Positions 43,899 through 51,571 of a stretch of 64,000 bases of DNA are shown piece after piece. The DNA comes from Arthrobacter sp. B1I2 (GTDB taxonomy: Bacteria; Actinomycetota; Actinomycetes; Actinomycetales; Micrococcaceae): the NCBI RefSeq assembly GCF_030816485.1, contig NZ_JAUSYC010000001.1, positions 3,410,001-3,474,000 of the forward strand, written 5' to 3'. Within the stretch, counting starts at the first letter, position 1. Every line of letters begins with the position of its first letter. Below the pieces are notes generated by a model. The model searched no databases. It was not told where the DNA came from and saw only the letters and a list, made by a program, of their open reading frames with translations. The position numbers and the translations under genes are program-made.

Positions 43899-44512
43899 GG
43901 TGTGCCCTCTTCAGGAGTCAGTGAAGTTGCCGGCAGCAGGCCGTCGTGTGGATTGAGCAGCTGGGACAGTTTGTGTTTGGCTCGCGAGAGCCGAGACTTC
44001 ACTGTCCCTGGTGGGATATTCAGCAACTGGCTTACCTCGGCGGTACTCATCTCCTCCAGAACGCAAAGGGCAACGATCTCCTGGTCCTTTCGGCCAAGAG
44101 TGCGGTAGGCCCGATGAAGGAGCTGGGATAGTCGGTCCTGGTCAACGGCCTCGGCTACGTAGTCTCCGTGATCCGGTGCCATCTCTGGCTGGGGCAGTTT
44201 CCGGATGAGCTTTTCATACCGAAGAGCGGACCGCCGTCGGTTCCTAGCAACGTTGGTAGTTGTTACCAGTAGCCAGCCGACTATGGAATCGTTAACCAGT
44301 CGAACCTTCGACCTGCAACGCCAAGCTTCGAGGAACACCATCGCGGTGACGTCTTCAGCCTCATGGGGAGTCCCGACAAGGCGCAGGCTATGACCAAAGA
44401 CTCTGTCCCTGTGGAGAACAAAGAGTGAAGCGAACGCGGGACCGTCACCTTCTAAGACGCGCAACCACAGGTCACTGTCCGTATGCGCCTTTCCTTGGTT
44501 CCCCATACCCAT
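43895..44512 (-). CDS. ECF-type RNA polymerase sigma factor
   Basis: Region 2 is DGPAFASLFVLHRDRVFGHSLRLVGTPHEAEDVTAMVFLEAWR (about residues 20-65), and region 4 is AYRTLGRKDQEIVALCVLEEMSTAEVSQLLNIPPGTVKSRLSRAKHKL (about 135-185), together the whole of a roughly 205-aa ECF sigma. The frame is open to a TTG at 44638, but family length favours ATG 44512 (MGMGNQG); no start has a strong ribosome-binding site. It is coupled to the membrane protein downstream, the common sigma/anti-sigma arrangement. Target promoters are unknown. Confidence 0.9.
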   Translation of the reverse strand: MGMGNQGKAHTDSDLWLRVLEGDGPAFASLFVLHRDRVFGHSLRLVGTPHEAEDVTAMVFLEAWRCRSKVRLVNDSIVGWLLVTTTNVARNRRRSALRYEKLIRKLPQPEMAPDHGDYVAEAVDQDRLSQLLHRAYRTLGRKDQEIVALCVLEEMSTAEVSQLLNIPPGTVKSRLSRAKHKLSQLLNPHDGLLPATSLTPEEGTP

Positions 44513-44667
44513 AAGTGTCCGGCAAGCCCGTTTCGGTTCCATAGGAACTAGGGAACTTTCTTGAGACCTCTCCCACCGGCCGTTAAGCGATCCCTTACCG
44601 GGTGGCTGTGGGACTCCCACGAAAACTGGGATGTTCAATAATCTAAGTTGGGGCTACGCTTCAGCAC

Positions 44668-45075
44668 ATGAACGAGCACGCGGTACCCGGTCCTGCCGAC
44701 GGGTACTTGTTTGAGTTCAAGGGAAAGCACCCCCTTCGTGAGACCGCCCGCTGGGTATCTGGCGTCGGTCTGGTTTGCGCGGGAGTATCCATCGCGATCA
44801 TAGGGAACGTCTTCCATTCCTACTTATCCATGCCGCTTGGGATTGCAGTAGCGGTTCTTGGCGCCATCATGCTCGTCTTGTACTCAATGACAAAGAGCCG
44901 AACGAAGGATGTGGCGGCTGCTCCTGGCCGGGCTGGCAAGCGCCATGTAAAGAACGGAAGCACCGGACGGGATTCGGTTGCAGCGGATCTTGCCCTTCTA
45001 GCAGACCTCTATTCGAGGGGTGCCCTCAGCGCAGAAGAATTTTCCGCGGCCAAACGTCGCATACTCGATAGCTAA
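44668..45075 (+). CDS. SHOCT-domain membrane protein
   Basis: Predicted 135 aa. Two transmembrane helices (WVSGVGLVCAGVSIAIIGNV, about residues 28-48; LGIAVAVLGAIMLVLYSM, about 56-74), a basic linker, and a C-terminal SHOCT motif DLALLADLYSRGALSAEEFSAAKRRIL (about 108-134). SHOCT domains are short helical oligomerisation or nucleic-acid/membrane-associated motifs. It diverges from the sigma-factor gene, so its promoter may be shared with or served by that sigma factor. Confidence 0.85.
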   Translation: MNEHAVPGPADGYLFEFKGKHPLRETARWVSGVGLVCAGVSIAIIGNVFHSYLSMPLGIAVAVLGAIMLVLYSMTKSRTKDVAAAPGRAGKRHVKNGSTGRDSVAADLALLADLYSRGALSAEEFSAAKRRILDS

Positions 45076-45096
45076 GCCTCCACAGCTAAAGCCGCC

Positions 45097-45116
45097 CGGT
45101 AGACGATCGTCTACCG
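45097..45116. terminator. Perfect 20-bp palindrome after the SHOCT gene
   Basis: CGGTAGACGATCGTCTACCG, 21 nt after the SHOCT stop and 40 nt before the convergent small gene's stop. As RNA it gives a hairpin usable in both directions (no T-run); as DNA it could be a protein-binding site. Confidence 0.45.
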
Positions 45117-45155
45117 AGCGCCACTGTGTACCAGGCGGATAGGCCGTCTAGCGAT

Positions 45156-45407
45156 TCACTCGAGCCGCGACCCTGACGGGTGGGAGGGCTCGTTGCCGTT
45201 CAACCTTTTGTGGCTCTTCCGAGAGGAAACAGCTATCGCCATAGCAAAGACCACGACGCAGGCTACAGGCACGGCCAACGCATCGGGAGCTATCGGGCTG
45301 AAGTTTCTGACTATCCATGCGACACCCGAACCAACCGGGATCGCTGCAATCAGCCATAACCAATTCATCCAGCGCGGCTGGACTTTCCGTTCTTCCATGT
45401 TCCCCAT
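45156..45407 (-). CDS. Small two-helix membrane protein
   Basis: Predicted 83 aa with two hydrophobic helices (WMNWLWLIAAIPVGSGVAWIV, about residues 13-33; PVACVVVFAMAIAVSS, about 47-62) and a charged tail (RKSHKRLNGNEPSH). An AGGAGG lies 18 nt upstream of the 45407 ATG, too far to be ideal; ATG 45398 is an alternative. Convergent with the SHOCT gene. No family recognised. Confidence 0.5.
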   Translation of the reverse strand: MGNMEERKVQPRWMNWLWLIAAIPVGSGVAWIVRNFSPIAPDALAVPVACVVVFAMAIAVSSRKSHKRLNGNEPSHPSGSRLE

Positions 45408-45726
45408 TGCCGAAGCATAATCCCGCCTCCTGCGGAATGCCCCAGTTGCTTTTTACTGGAACCGAACTGATACCAAGCCGATCCGGGCTGAGACTCGACG
45501 TAGGCCACCGTCCGGTGAAGGATGGCTAAACGGACCAAAGTCGAAAACAACCTCAAACACAGAGGCCAGCGAGTCTCGTCGCTTCGCATCGTAACGCTAT
45601 ACCGGTTCGTCACAATAGAGCGCGACTAGAGGTGCACCTTCACGTTGATGACACGCGGGGGCGCACTCATCGGGGCGGAACCGGATATAGGCAAGCCCGT
45701 CTGTCGGGCACTTAGGATTCTCTTCA
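45408..45726. other. Intergenic, no gene seen
   Basis: About 320 nt between the small membrane protein and the GNAT gene. No supported frame, repeat or RNA. Confidence 0.45.
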
Positions 45727-46194
45727 ATGAACAGTTCGCGTCGTTCCCTCCGAATCGCAACCGCCCGTGACGGCCCACAACTCTTACGGCTGTGGGCGCT
45801 GCTCTTTGATGAGGCCGCGACTGCTGCCGACGAGCCGTGGAGGAGCCACGCTCAAGAGTGGTTCGCCCGCCACGTCGGCGACTCCAGCGCTGCTCGGTTC
45901 CCGGTCGTCGACATCGGTGGCGAAATCGTCGCAACCGCAATCGGCACACTTGAACTGGGCGTTCCCAATCATATGTGTGTCCACGGGCGAACCGTCCGGC
46001 TCGCGAATGTCATCACTCTTCCCGAGCACCGTGGCTGCGGGTACGGAACCCTTCTGGTCCGCGACGTAATCGAATGGGCCAGGTCGATCGATGCAGATCG
46101 GGTGGACCTCAGTTCAACGGAGGTGGGACAGGGCCTCTACGACAAGGAGGGGTTCGTTTTGACGTCTGCTCCGCGGATGAAACTCATTCTTTGA
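45727..46194 (+). CDS. GNAT-family N-acetyltransferase
   Basis: Predicted 155-aa acetyl-CoA-dependent transferase. N-terminal strand/helix LRIATARDGPQLLRLWALLFDE, central strands EIVATAIGTLELG, and motif A with the acetyl-CoA loop LANVITLPEHRGCGYGTLLVRDVIEWA (about residues 96-122; R-x-x-G-x-G/A pattern as HRGCGYG), then DLSSTEVGQGLYDKEGFV. Domain is complete and of normal length. Substrate unknown; no coupled neighbour. Confidence 0.9.
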   Translation: MNSSRRSLRIATARDGPQLLRLWALLFDEAATAADEPWRSHAQEWFARHVGDSSAARFPVVDIGGEIVATAIGTLELGVPNHMCVHGRTVRLANVITLPEHRGCGYGTLLVRDVIEWARSIDADRVDLSSTEVGQGLYDKEGFVLTSAPRMKLIL

Positions 46195-46544
46195 CGGGCG
46201 CGACCGAGATCACGGGAGCTAACCCAGGATTCTGCCTGATGAGACTCGATCCGGCCGGTAGAGGATCCCCTTGCGGGCTGCACCAAGCGCCAAATAGCGC
46301 CGCGAAAAAGCCGCCATTTATCGCCGAAAGTCACACGTATACCCAAGTTCTCTCACCCGGTCATTGTGCCTCAGAAACCCCCGGTCGGCACCCGCCTGAG
46401 ACGATCCACGGTGAGACATCTTTCCAAGACACGCGGCGGCCCGGCAGGACGCCGGTTCCTTCGATCCTCATCGACGTGACGGCCGTGTCTCGAAAAACTG
46501 TACTTAGATGAGACAGCAATTCGTGGTGCAAGACTCGGTACTGC
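46195..46544. other. Intergenic containing one of two kdp-flanking sites
   Basis: About 350 nt without a supported gene. It includes the 27-bp site at 46311-46337. Confidence 0.45.
46311..46337 (+). repeat. 27-bp site, left of kdp
   Basis: CCGCCATTTATC, then GCCGAA, then AGTCACACG. The site at 54897-54923 has identical 12- and 9-bp arms and a different central hexamer (CCTGCG), in the same orientation. The kdp operon and one small gene lie between. Confidence 0.7.
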
Positions 46545-46781
46545 CTAGATGATCGGCGCGGGGTCCTCACCGTTGGCGATGGTTTCGATCCAGTCCGTGG
46601 CGGCGTCGGTCAGTTGGTGTCCATCAGCCGAGTCACCTGCCCACCATTCGGGTTCTGTGGCACCGCGTGTGGCAACAAGGATGTCCGCGCTGACCTGCGG
46701 GTTGAGGGGTTCCCCGTTGTGGGCAATTAGCCAGTTCCTGGTTTCGTCGGTGACCAGGGGCCGCCACTCTTGGATCTTCAC
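46545..46781 (-). CDS. Small hypothetical protein (78 aa)
   Basis: Acidic soluble protein (KIQEWRPLVTDETRNWLIAHNG, DILVATRGATEPEWWAGDS, GHQLTDAATDWIETIANGED). Start is a GTG at 46781 with GGGAG rather far upstream. Residue composition is convincing for a real gene; no family recognised. It diverges from the kdp operon; the intergenic stretch carries the presumed KdpE site. Confidence 0.65.
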   Translation of the reverse strand: MKIQEWRPLVTDETRNWLIAHNGEPLNPQVSADILVATRGATEPEWWAGDSADGHQLTDAATDWIETIANGEDPAPII

Positions 46782-46829
46782 GGAATCAGTGTCGCTCCCG
46801 GGGATATCGCCAGTAAAGGCAGACGGTGT

Positions 46830-46846
46830 TAAGGATGCGTAAGGAT
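46830..46846 (+). promoter_or_regulatory. Direct repeats, candidate KdpE-binding site
   Basis: TAAGGAT-GCG-TAAGGAT repeats with a 10-bp period, about 105 nt before the first kdp-linked start; a related TTAAGGA follows at 46872. OmpR-type regulators such as KdpE bind direct repeats one helical turn apart, so this is a reasonable operator guess. Confidence 0.45.
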
Positions 46847-46950
46847 CGGGGCCCGAACCGTTAGGGAGGTATTAAGGACCTGTCCGGGCCCACGGGGCCG
46901 GTGTTCACTGATTCCATGGCGGCAGGGTGCTGCCGTGGAAGGGGTGTGTC

Positions 46951-47046
46951 ATGGCCGATGTGGCCGTCGTGGCGATCTTGTTTGTGCTGGCGGGCTTGGC
47001 CGTATGGTGCTTGTCCGCGCTGTCGGGGCTGGTGGACGGGAAATGA
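46951..47046 (+). CDS. Tiny membrane peptide (31 aa) preceding kdpF
   Basis: MADVAVVAILFVLAGLAVWCLSALSGLVDGK is one membrane helix with a short polar tail, with AAGGGG 6 nt before the ATG. Its stop overlaps the next start as ATGA. It resembles KdpF in size and hydrophobicity, so the operon has two KdpF-like peptides in a row. It may help stabilise the Kdp complex or be an unrelated small membrane protein. Confidence 0.6.
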   Translation: MADVAVVAILFVLAGLAVWCLSALSGLVDGK

Positions 47047-47141
47047 ATGGCGAAGTCATTGCGTGGACGGTTCTGGGCCTGGTGGCCCTGGCCTTGTGCG
47101 TGTATCTCGTGGACCAGCTGTTCCGCCCGGGAGGCCGCTGA
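47043..47141 (+). CDS. kdpF: K+-transporting ATPase subunit F-like peptide
   Basis: Predicted 32 aa, MNGEVIAWTVLGLVALALCVYLVDQLFRPGGR, a single helix ending in a basic patch. KdpF in other bacteria is a peptide of about 29 aa directly before kdpA that stabilises the KdpABC complex. Position (3 nt before the kdpA start), size and topology agree. The preceding 31-aa gene overlaps by 4 nt. Confidence 0.75.
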   Translation: MNGEVIAWTVLGLVALALCVYLVDQLFRPGGR

Positions 47142-47144
47142 GCC

Positions 47145-48785
47145 ATGCAGTTCAACGTCCTCTCGTTCATCACCCAGATAGCGATCCTGATCGTGGCGCT
47201 CGGAGCCGTGCACCGCCCGCTCGGTGCGTACCTTGCCAGGGTCGCTGACGACACCGGTCATCTGCGCCTGGAGCGCTGGGTCTATCGCGCAACCGGTGTG
47301 GGGGCTGACAGTTCGCAGACCTGGAAGGCCTACGCCCGCAGTGTCCTGGCGTTTTCGATCGCAGGCGTCCTGTTGCTCTACGTAGCGCAGCGGATCCAGC
47401 CGCTGCTGTCCGGGGGGCAGGCCGCGGGCGTGGACCCGTGGGTGGCGATGAACACCGCCGTGTCCTTTGTGACCAACACCAACTGGCAGGTCTACGTGCC
47501 CGAGACGACTCTGGGGTTCGTGGTGCAGATGGCTTTCCTCTCGGTCCAGAATTTCGTGTCGGCTGCGGCCGGTATCGCGGTGTCGTTCGCGCTTATCCGC
47601 GGGATTGCCCGCCGTGGCTCCGGTTCACTGGGCAATTTCTGGGTGGACCTGACGCGCCTGATGTTCCGTGTCCTGCTGCCGCTGTCGGCGGTTGCAGCCG
47701 TCCTTCTCATGGTCGGTGGTGTTGTCCAGAACTTCTGGCCGACCGAGGTGCATAACGCTGTCACCGGGGTTTCCCAGACGATTCCGGGCGGCCCGGTCGC
47801 GAGCCAGGAGGCCATCAAGGAGCTCGGCACGAACGGCGGCGGGTACTTCAACGCGAACTCGGCGCACCCGTTCGAGAACCCGACGCCGTTCACGAACCTC
47901 TTCGAAGTCTTCCTGCTTCTGCTGATCCCCTCGGCCCTGCCCTATACGTTCGGGCGCATGGTGGGTGACCGGAAGCAGGGTTACACGGTCCTGACGGTGA
48001 TGGGTGCGCTGTGGCTGCTCTCCATGACGGTCATGGCCTGGACGCTTTCAGCTGCCCCGAACACGGGCGAGGGCATGGAGCAGCGTTTCGGGCCGGCGGC
48101 CAGCGGCATCTTCGCGACGGCGACCACCCTCACGTCCACCGGCGCGGTCAACGCGGCGCACGACTCGCTGCCACCCCTGGCCGGCGGCATGGCGATGTTC
48201 AACATGATGCTCGGTGAGGTCGCACCGGGCGGGGTCGGCTCTGGCCTGTACGGCATGCTTGTCCTTGCGATCGTGGCGGTGTTCCTCGGCGGGCTCATGG
48301 TCGGGCGGACACCGGAGTATCTGGGCAAGAAGGTCCAGACCCGGCACATGACACTGGCTGCCCTGTACCTGCTGGTGACCCCGGTCCTGGTGCTGGTGCT
48401 CACCGGCGCCGCCGCCCTGATCCCGGACGCCGTGGCACAGGCCCCGGCCCAGGGGCCGCACCAGTTCAGCGAACTCCTTTACGCGTTCACTTCCGGCGCC
48501 AACAACAACGGATCCGCCTTCGGCGGGATCACCACCTCCGGGCCCCTGCTGTCATCCCTGATGGCGGCCGCGATGTGGCTGGGCCGCATTGTGCCGATTC
48601 TGCTGGTCCTCGCCCTGGCCGGCTGCTTCGCAGCACAGGAGCCCATCCCGCCCTCGCCCGGGACACTGGCGACCTACGGGCCGCTGTTCGCCGGGCTCCT
48701 CGGCACTGTCACGTTCCTCCTCACCGCCCTGAACTACTTCCCGGCACTCGCGCTGGGACCCATCGCCGAAGGAACCTTCCGATGA
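47145..48785 (+). CDS. kdpA: Potassium-transporting ATPase, channel-like subunit A
   Basis: Predicted 546-aa membrane subunit that binds and conducts K+ in the KdpFABC pump. Multiple selectivity-loop repeats of the family are seen: [52 protein letters not shown] and others. First helix [24 protein letters not shown]. Length is normal (about 550-600). The stop overlaps the kdpB start as ATGA. Confidence 0.97.
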   Translation: MQFNVLSFITQIAILIVALGAVHRPLGAYLARVADDTGHLRLERWVYRATGVGADSSQTWKAYARSVLAFSIAGVLLLYVAQRIQPLLSGGQAAGVDPWVAMNTAVSFVTNTNWQVYVPETTLGFVVQMAFLSVQNFVSAAAGIAVSFALIRGIARRGSGSLGNFWVDLTRLMFRVLLPLSAVAAVLLMVGGVVQNFWPTEVHNAVTGVSQTIPGGPVASQEAIKELGTNGGGYFNANSAHPFENPTPFTNLFEVFLLLLIPSALPYTFGRMVGDRKQGYTVLTVMGALWLLSMTVMAWTLSAAPNTGEGMEQRFGPAASGIFATATTLTSTGAVNAAHDSLPPLAGGMAMFNMMLGEVAPGGVGSGLYGMLVLAIVAVFLGGLMVGRTPEYLGKKVQTRHMTLAALYLLVTPVLVLVLTGAAALIPDAVAQAPAQGPHQFSELLYAFTSGANNNGSAFGGITTSGPLLSSLMAAAMWLGRIVPILLVLALAGCFAAQEPIPPSPGTLATYGPLFAGLLGTVTFLLTALNYFPALALGPIAEGTFR

Positions 48786-50944
48786 CCACCACCCATAATC
48801 CGCAGCGGGACGTCCCCACCCCGCCGCCGCACGGTGCACCGGGCCATGTCCCGGCCCCCCGCGTGACCGAGCTCTCCGGCCATGCCTACAAACGCCGCAA
48901 GGCCTTCGACCGCCGGCTCATCCTCGCCGCCATCCCCCAGTCGTTCACCAAGCTCGACCCGCGGCAGATGGCCGGATCCCCGGTCATGTTTACCGTCCTG
49001 GTCGGCACGGCAGTCTCTGCCGTGGCCTGCGGCTTTCAGATCGCCCAAGGCAGCCCGGCCGCCGTCTTCAGCATCGTCATCACGGCGTGGCTGCTATTGA
49101 CCGTCCTGTTCGCCAACTTCTCCGAAGCCCTCGCCGAAGGACGCGGCAAGGCCCAGGCAGACAGCCTGCGCGCAGGGCGTGAAGGCCTCACAGCCCGCCG
49201 GCTCCGCGGAGAGGCCGAAGAACAGGTCCCGGCCCCGGACCTGAGGAAGGGCGACCTCGTCATCTGCGAGACCGGTGACGTCATCCCATCCGACGGTGAA
49301 ATCGTCGAAGGCCTGGCAATGGTCGACGAGTCCGCGATCACCGGTGAATCGGCGCCGGTGATCCGCGAATCCGGTGGCGACCGTTCCGCGGTCACCGGCG
49401 GAACGAAGGTCATCTCGGACCGGATCGTCGTACGCATCACCGCAGAACCGGGCTCGACGTTCATTGACCGGATGATCGCCCTCGTCGAAGGATCCCAGCG
49501 GCAGAAAACCCCCAACGAGATCGCCCTCCACGTTCTGCTCGTGGCCCTCACCATCGTCTTCCTCGCCGTCACTGTCGCCCTGGTGCCGTTCGCCAACCTC
49601 GCCGGCGGCGTCCCCTCGCCGGTCGTGCTCGTGGCCCTGCTGGTATGCCTCATCCCCACCACGATCGGCGCGCTCGTCCCGGCCATCGGAATCGCCGGTA
49701 TGGACCGGCTCGTGAGGCACAACGTCCTCGCAACCAGCGGCCGCGCCGTCGAAACCGCCGGGGACATCACCACGCTGCTGCTCGACAAGACCGGCACCAT
49801 CACCTTCGGCAACCGCCGCGCCGTGGACTTCCTCCCCGCACCGGGGATACCCGGGGACGAGTTCATCGAAGCGGCACGGCTGTCCTCCCTCGCCGACGAA
49901 ACCCCCGAAGGCCGCTCCATCGTGGACCTTGCCATCGACCGCGGCGCCACGGGCCCGGGACTCGACGAGCTCGCCCGCCTGCGGCCCGGGGCCGTCACGG
50001 CCGTCGAATTCACCGCGGTAACCCGGATGAGCGGACTCGACGATGGCCCCCGCCGCTACCGCAAGGGCGCAGCCTCGGCCGTGGGCCGCTGGGTGTACGA
50101 CCTCGACGGCGTCCTGCCTGAGGAAGTCAACGACGACGTCGACCGCATCGCCCGCGACGGCGGCACCCCCCTGGTCGTCGCGCTCGACGACGCCGGCCGG
50201 CCGCGGGTACTGGGGACGGTGCACCTCGCGGACGTGGTCAAACCGGGCATCGCCGACCGCTTCGCGGCACTGCGCCGCATGGGCATCCGGACCGTCATGA
50301 TCACCGGCGACAACAAACTCACAGCGGCAGCGATCGCCCGCGAAGCCGGGGTGGACGACTACCTCGCCGAAGCCACACCCGAGGACAAACTCGCCCGCAT
50401 CCGGCAGGAGCAGGACGCCGGGCAGCTCGTAGCCATGACCGGCGACGGCACCAACGACGCACCGGCCCTCGCCGCCGCGGACGTCGGCGTCGCGATGAAC
50501 TCCGGCACCCAGGCCGCCAAGGAAGCCGCCAACATGGTCGACCTCGACTCCGATCCCACGAAGCTCATCGACGTCGTCGCAATCGGCAAGCAGCTGCTGA
50601 TCACCCGCGGTTCGCTCACCACGTTCTCCGTCGCGAACGACATCGCCAAGTACTTCGCGATCATTCCGGCCCTGTTCGTCGCGGCCTACCCGGGGCTGGC
50701 CGTGCTCAACGTCATGGGTCTCACCAGCCCCAAAAGCGCGGTGCTCTCCGCGGTCATCTTCAATGCGGTCATCATCGTGCTGCTCGTCCCGCTCGCCCTG
50801 CGCGGCGTGCGCTACCGGCCCGTGACGGCGCAGCAGGCCCTGCGCCGAAACCTGCTGATCTACGGTGTCGGCGGAATCATCATCCCGTTCATCGGCATCA
50901 AGCTCATCGACCTGCTCCTGGCCATCGTGCCCGGCCTGCACTAA
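48782..50944 (+). CDS. kdpB: Potassium-transporting ATPase, ATP-hydrolysing subunit B
   Basis: Predicted 720-aa P-type ATPase. Phosphorylated aspartate in [13 protein letters not shown] (about residue 335), actuator motif [11 protein letters not shown], hinge [21 protein letters not shown], and nucleotide-domain elements in between ([20 protein letters not shown]). The start MTTTHNPQR overlaps kdpA; a longer upstream frame lies inside kdpA and is not used. It energises K+ uptake by KdpA. Complete, no broken motif seen. Confidence 0.97.
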   Translation: MTTTHNPQRDVPTPPPHGAPGHVPAPRVTELSGHAYKRRKAFDRRLILAAIPQSFTKLDPRQMAGSPVMFTVLVGTAVSAVACGFQIAQGSPAAVFSIVITAWLLLTVLFANFSEALAEGRGKAQADSLRAGREGLTARRLRGEAEEQVPAPDLRKGDLVICETGDVIPSDGEIVEGLAMVDESAITGESAPVIRESGGDRSAVTGGTKVISDRIVVRITAEPGSTFIDRMIALVEGSQRQKTPNEIALHVLLVALTIVFLAVTVALVPFANLAGGVPSPVVLVALLVCLIPTTIGALVPAIGIAGMDRLVRHNVLATSGRAVETAGDITTLLLDKTGTITFGNRRAVDFLPAPGIPGDEFIEAARLSSLADETPEGRSIVDLAIDRGATGPGLDELARLRPGAVTAVEFTAVTRMSGLDDGPRRYRKGAASAVGRWVYDLDGVLPEEVNDDVDRIARDGGTPLVVALDDAGRPRVLGTVHLADVVKPGIADRFAALRRMGIRTVMITGDNKLTAAAIAREAGVDDYLAEATPEDKLARIRQEQDAGQLVAMTGDGTNDAPALAAADVGVAMNSGTQAAKEAANMVDLDSDPTKLIDVVAIGKQLLITRGSLTTFSVANDIAKYFAIIPALFVAAYPGLAVLNVMGLTSPKSAVLSAVIFNAVIIVLLVPLALRGVRYRPVTAQQALRRNLLIYGVGGIIIPFIGIKLIDLLLAIVPGLH

Positions 50945-50953
50945 AGGGACCCC

Positions 50954-51535
50954 ATGAACGCCTACCTCCGCCAACTCGGCACCTCACTGCGCTTCCTTGC
51001 CGTAGCCACAGTCCTCCTCGGAGTGCTCTACCCGCTGGTGATCTTCGGCGCCGGCCAAGGCATGGCCCCGGGCCAGGCCAACGGGTCAATCGCCCGGCTC
51101 AACGACCGCCCGGCCGCGTCGACGCTCATGGCCCAGTCCGTGCCGGACGGCGAGGACCGGTTCTTCCACCCGCGCCCGTCCGCGGTCAAGTGGGACCCCT
51201 CGGCATCGGGGGCGAGCAACCTTGGCCCATCGGACCCAGCCCGAGCCAAGGCCGCAGAGGAAGAACGCGCGATGGTCGCGGCGCGGGAGGGCGTCCCGGC
51301 GGCGTCCGTGCCGGTCGACGCCGCCACCGCCTCCGCCTCGGGCCTGGACCCGGACATCTCCGCCGCCTACGCCCAGCTCCAAGCGCCGCGCGTCGCCCGG
51401 GCCACCGGCCTGAGCTCCGCCGAGATCGACAAGCTCATTACGGACGCCACCAGCACACCGGTTGCGGGCCTGCTCGGCCAGCCCGCAGTCAACACGACCA
51501 GGCTCAACCTCGCCATCGGCGCACGCGTCCAATAG
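50954..51535 (+). CDS. kdpC: Potassium-transporting ATPase subunit C
   Basis: Predicted 193-aa single-pass membrane subunit. N-terminal helix FLAVATVLLGVLYPLVIFGAGQGM, then an external domain with the conserved SIARLNDRPAASTLMAQSVPD, FFHPRPSAVKWDPSASGASNLGPSDP and DKLITDATSTPVAGLLGQPAVNTTRLNLAI. Starts 9 nt after kdpB with AAAGGGA upstream. KdpC assists assembly and ATP affinity of the pump. Confidence 0.96.
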   Translation: MNAYLRQLGTSLRFLAVATVLLGVLYPLVIFGAGQGMAPGQANGSIARLNDRPAASTLMAQSVPDGEDRFFHPRPSAVKWDPSASGASNLGPSDPARAKAAEEERAMVAAREGVPAASVPVDAATASASGLDPDISAAYAQLQAPRVARATGLSSAEIDKLITDATSTPVAGLLGQPAVNTTRLNLAIGARVQ

Positions 51536-51571
51536 AACCCCGGAGAGACGGAGGCTGGAAGAATCGGGACC

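Noticed and set aside
49094..50974. 626-codon minus-strand frame in kdpB, and similar long antisense frames over pyk (56707-58350) and gltD (58305-59564)
   Set aside because: All mirror well-conserved housekeeping or kdp genes and have no family resemblance.
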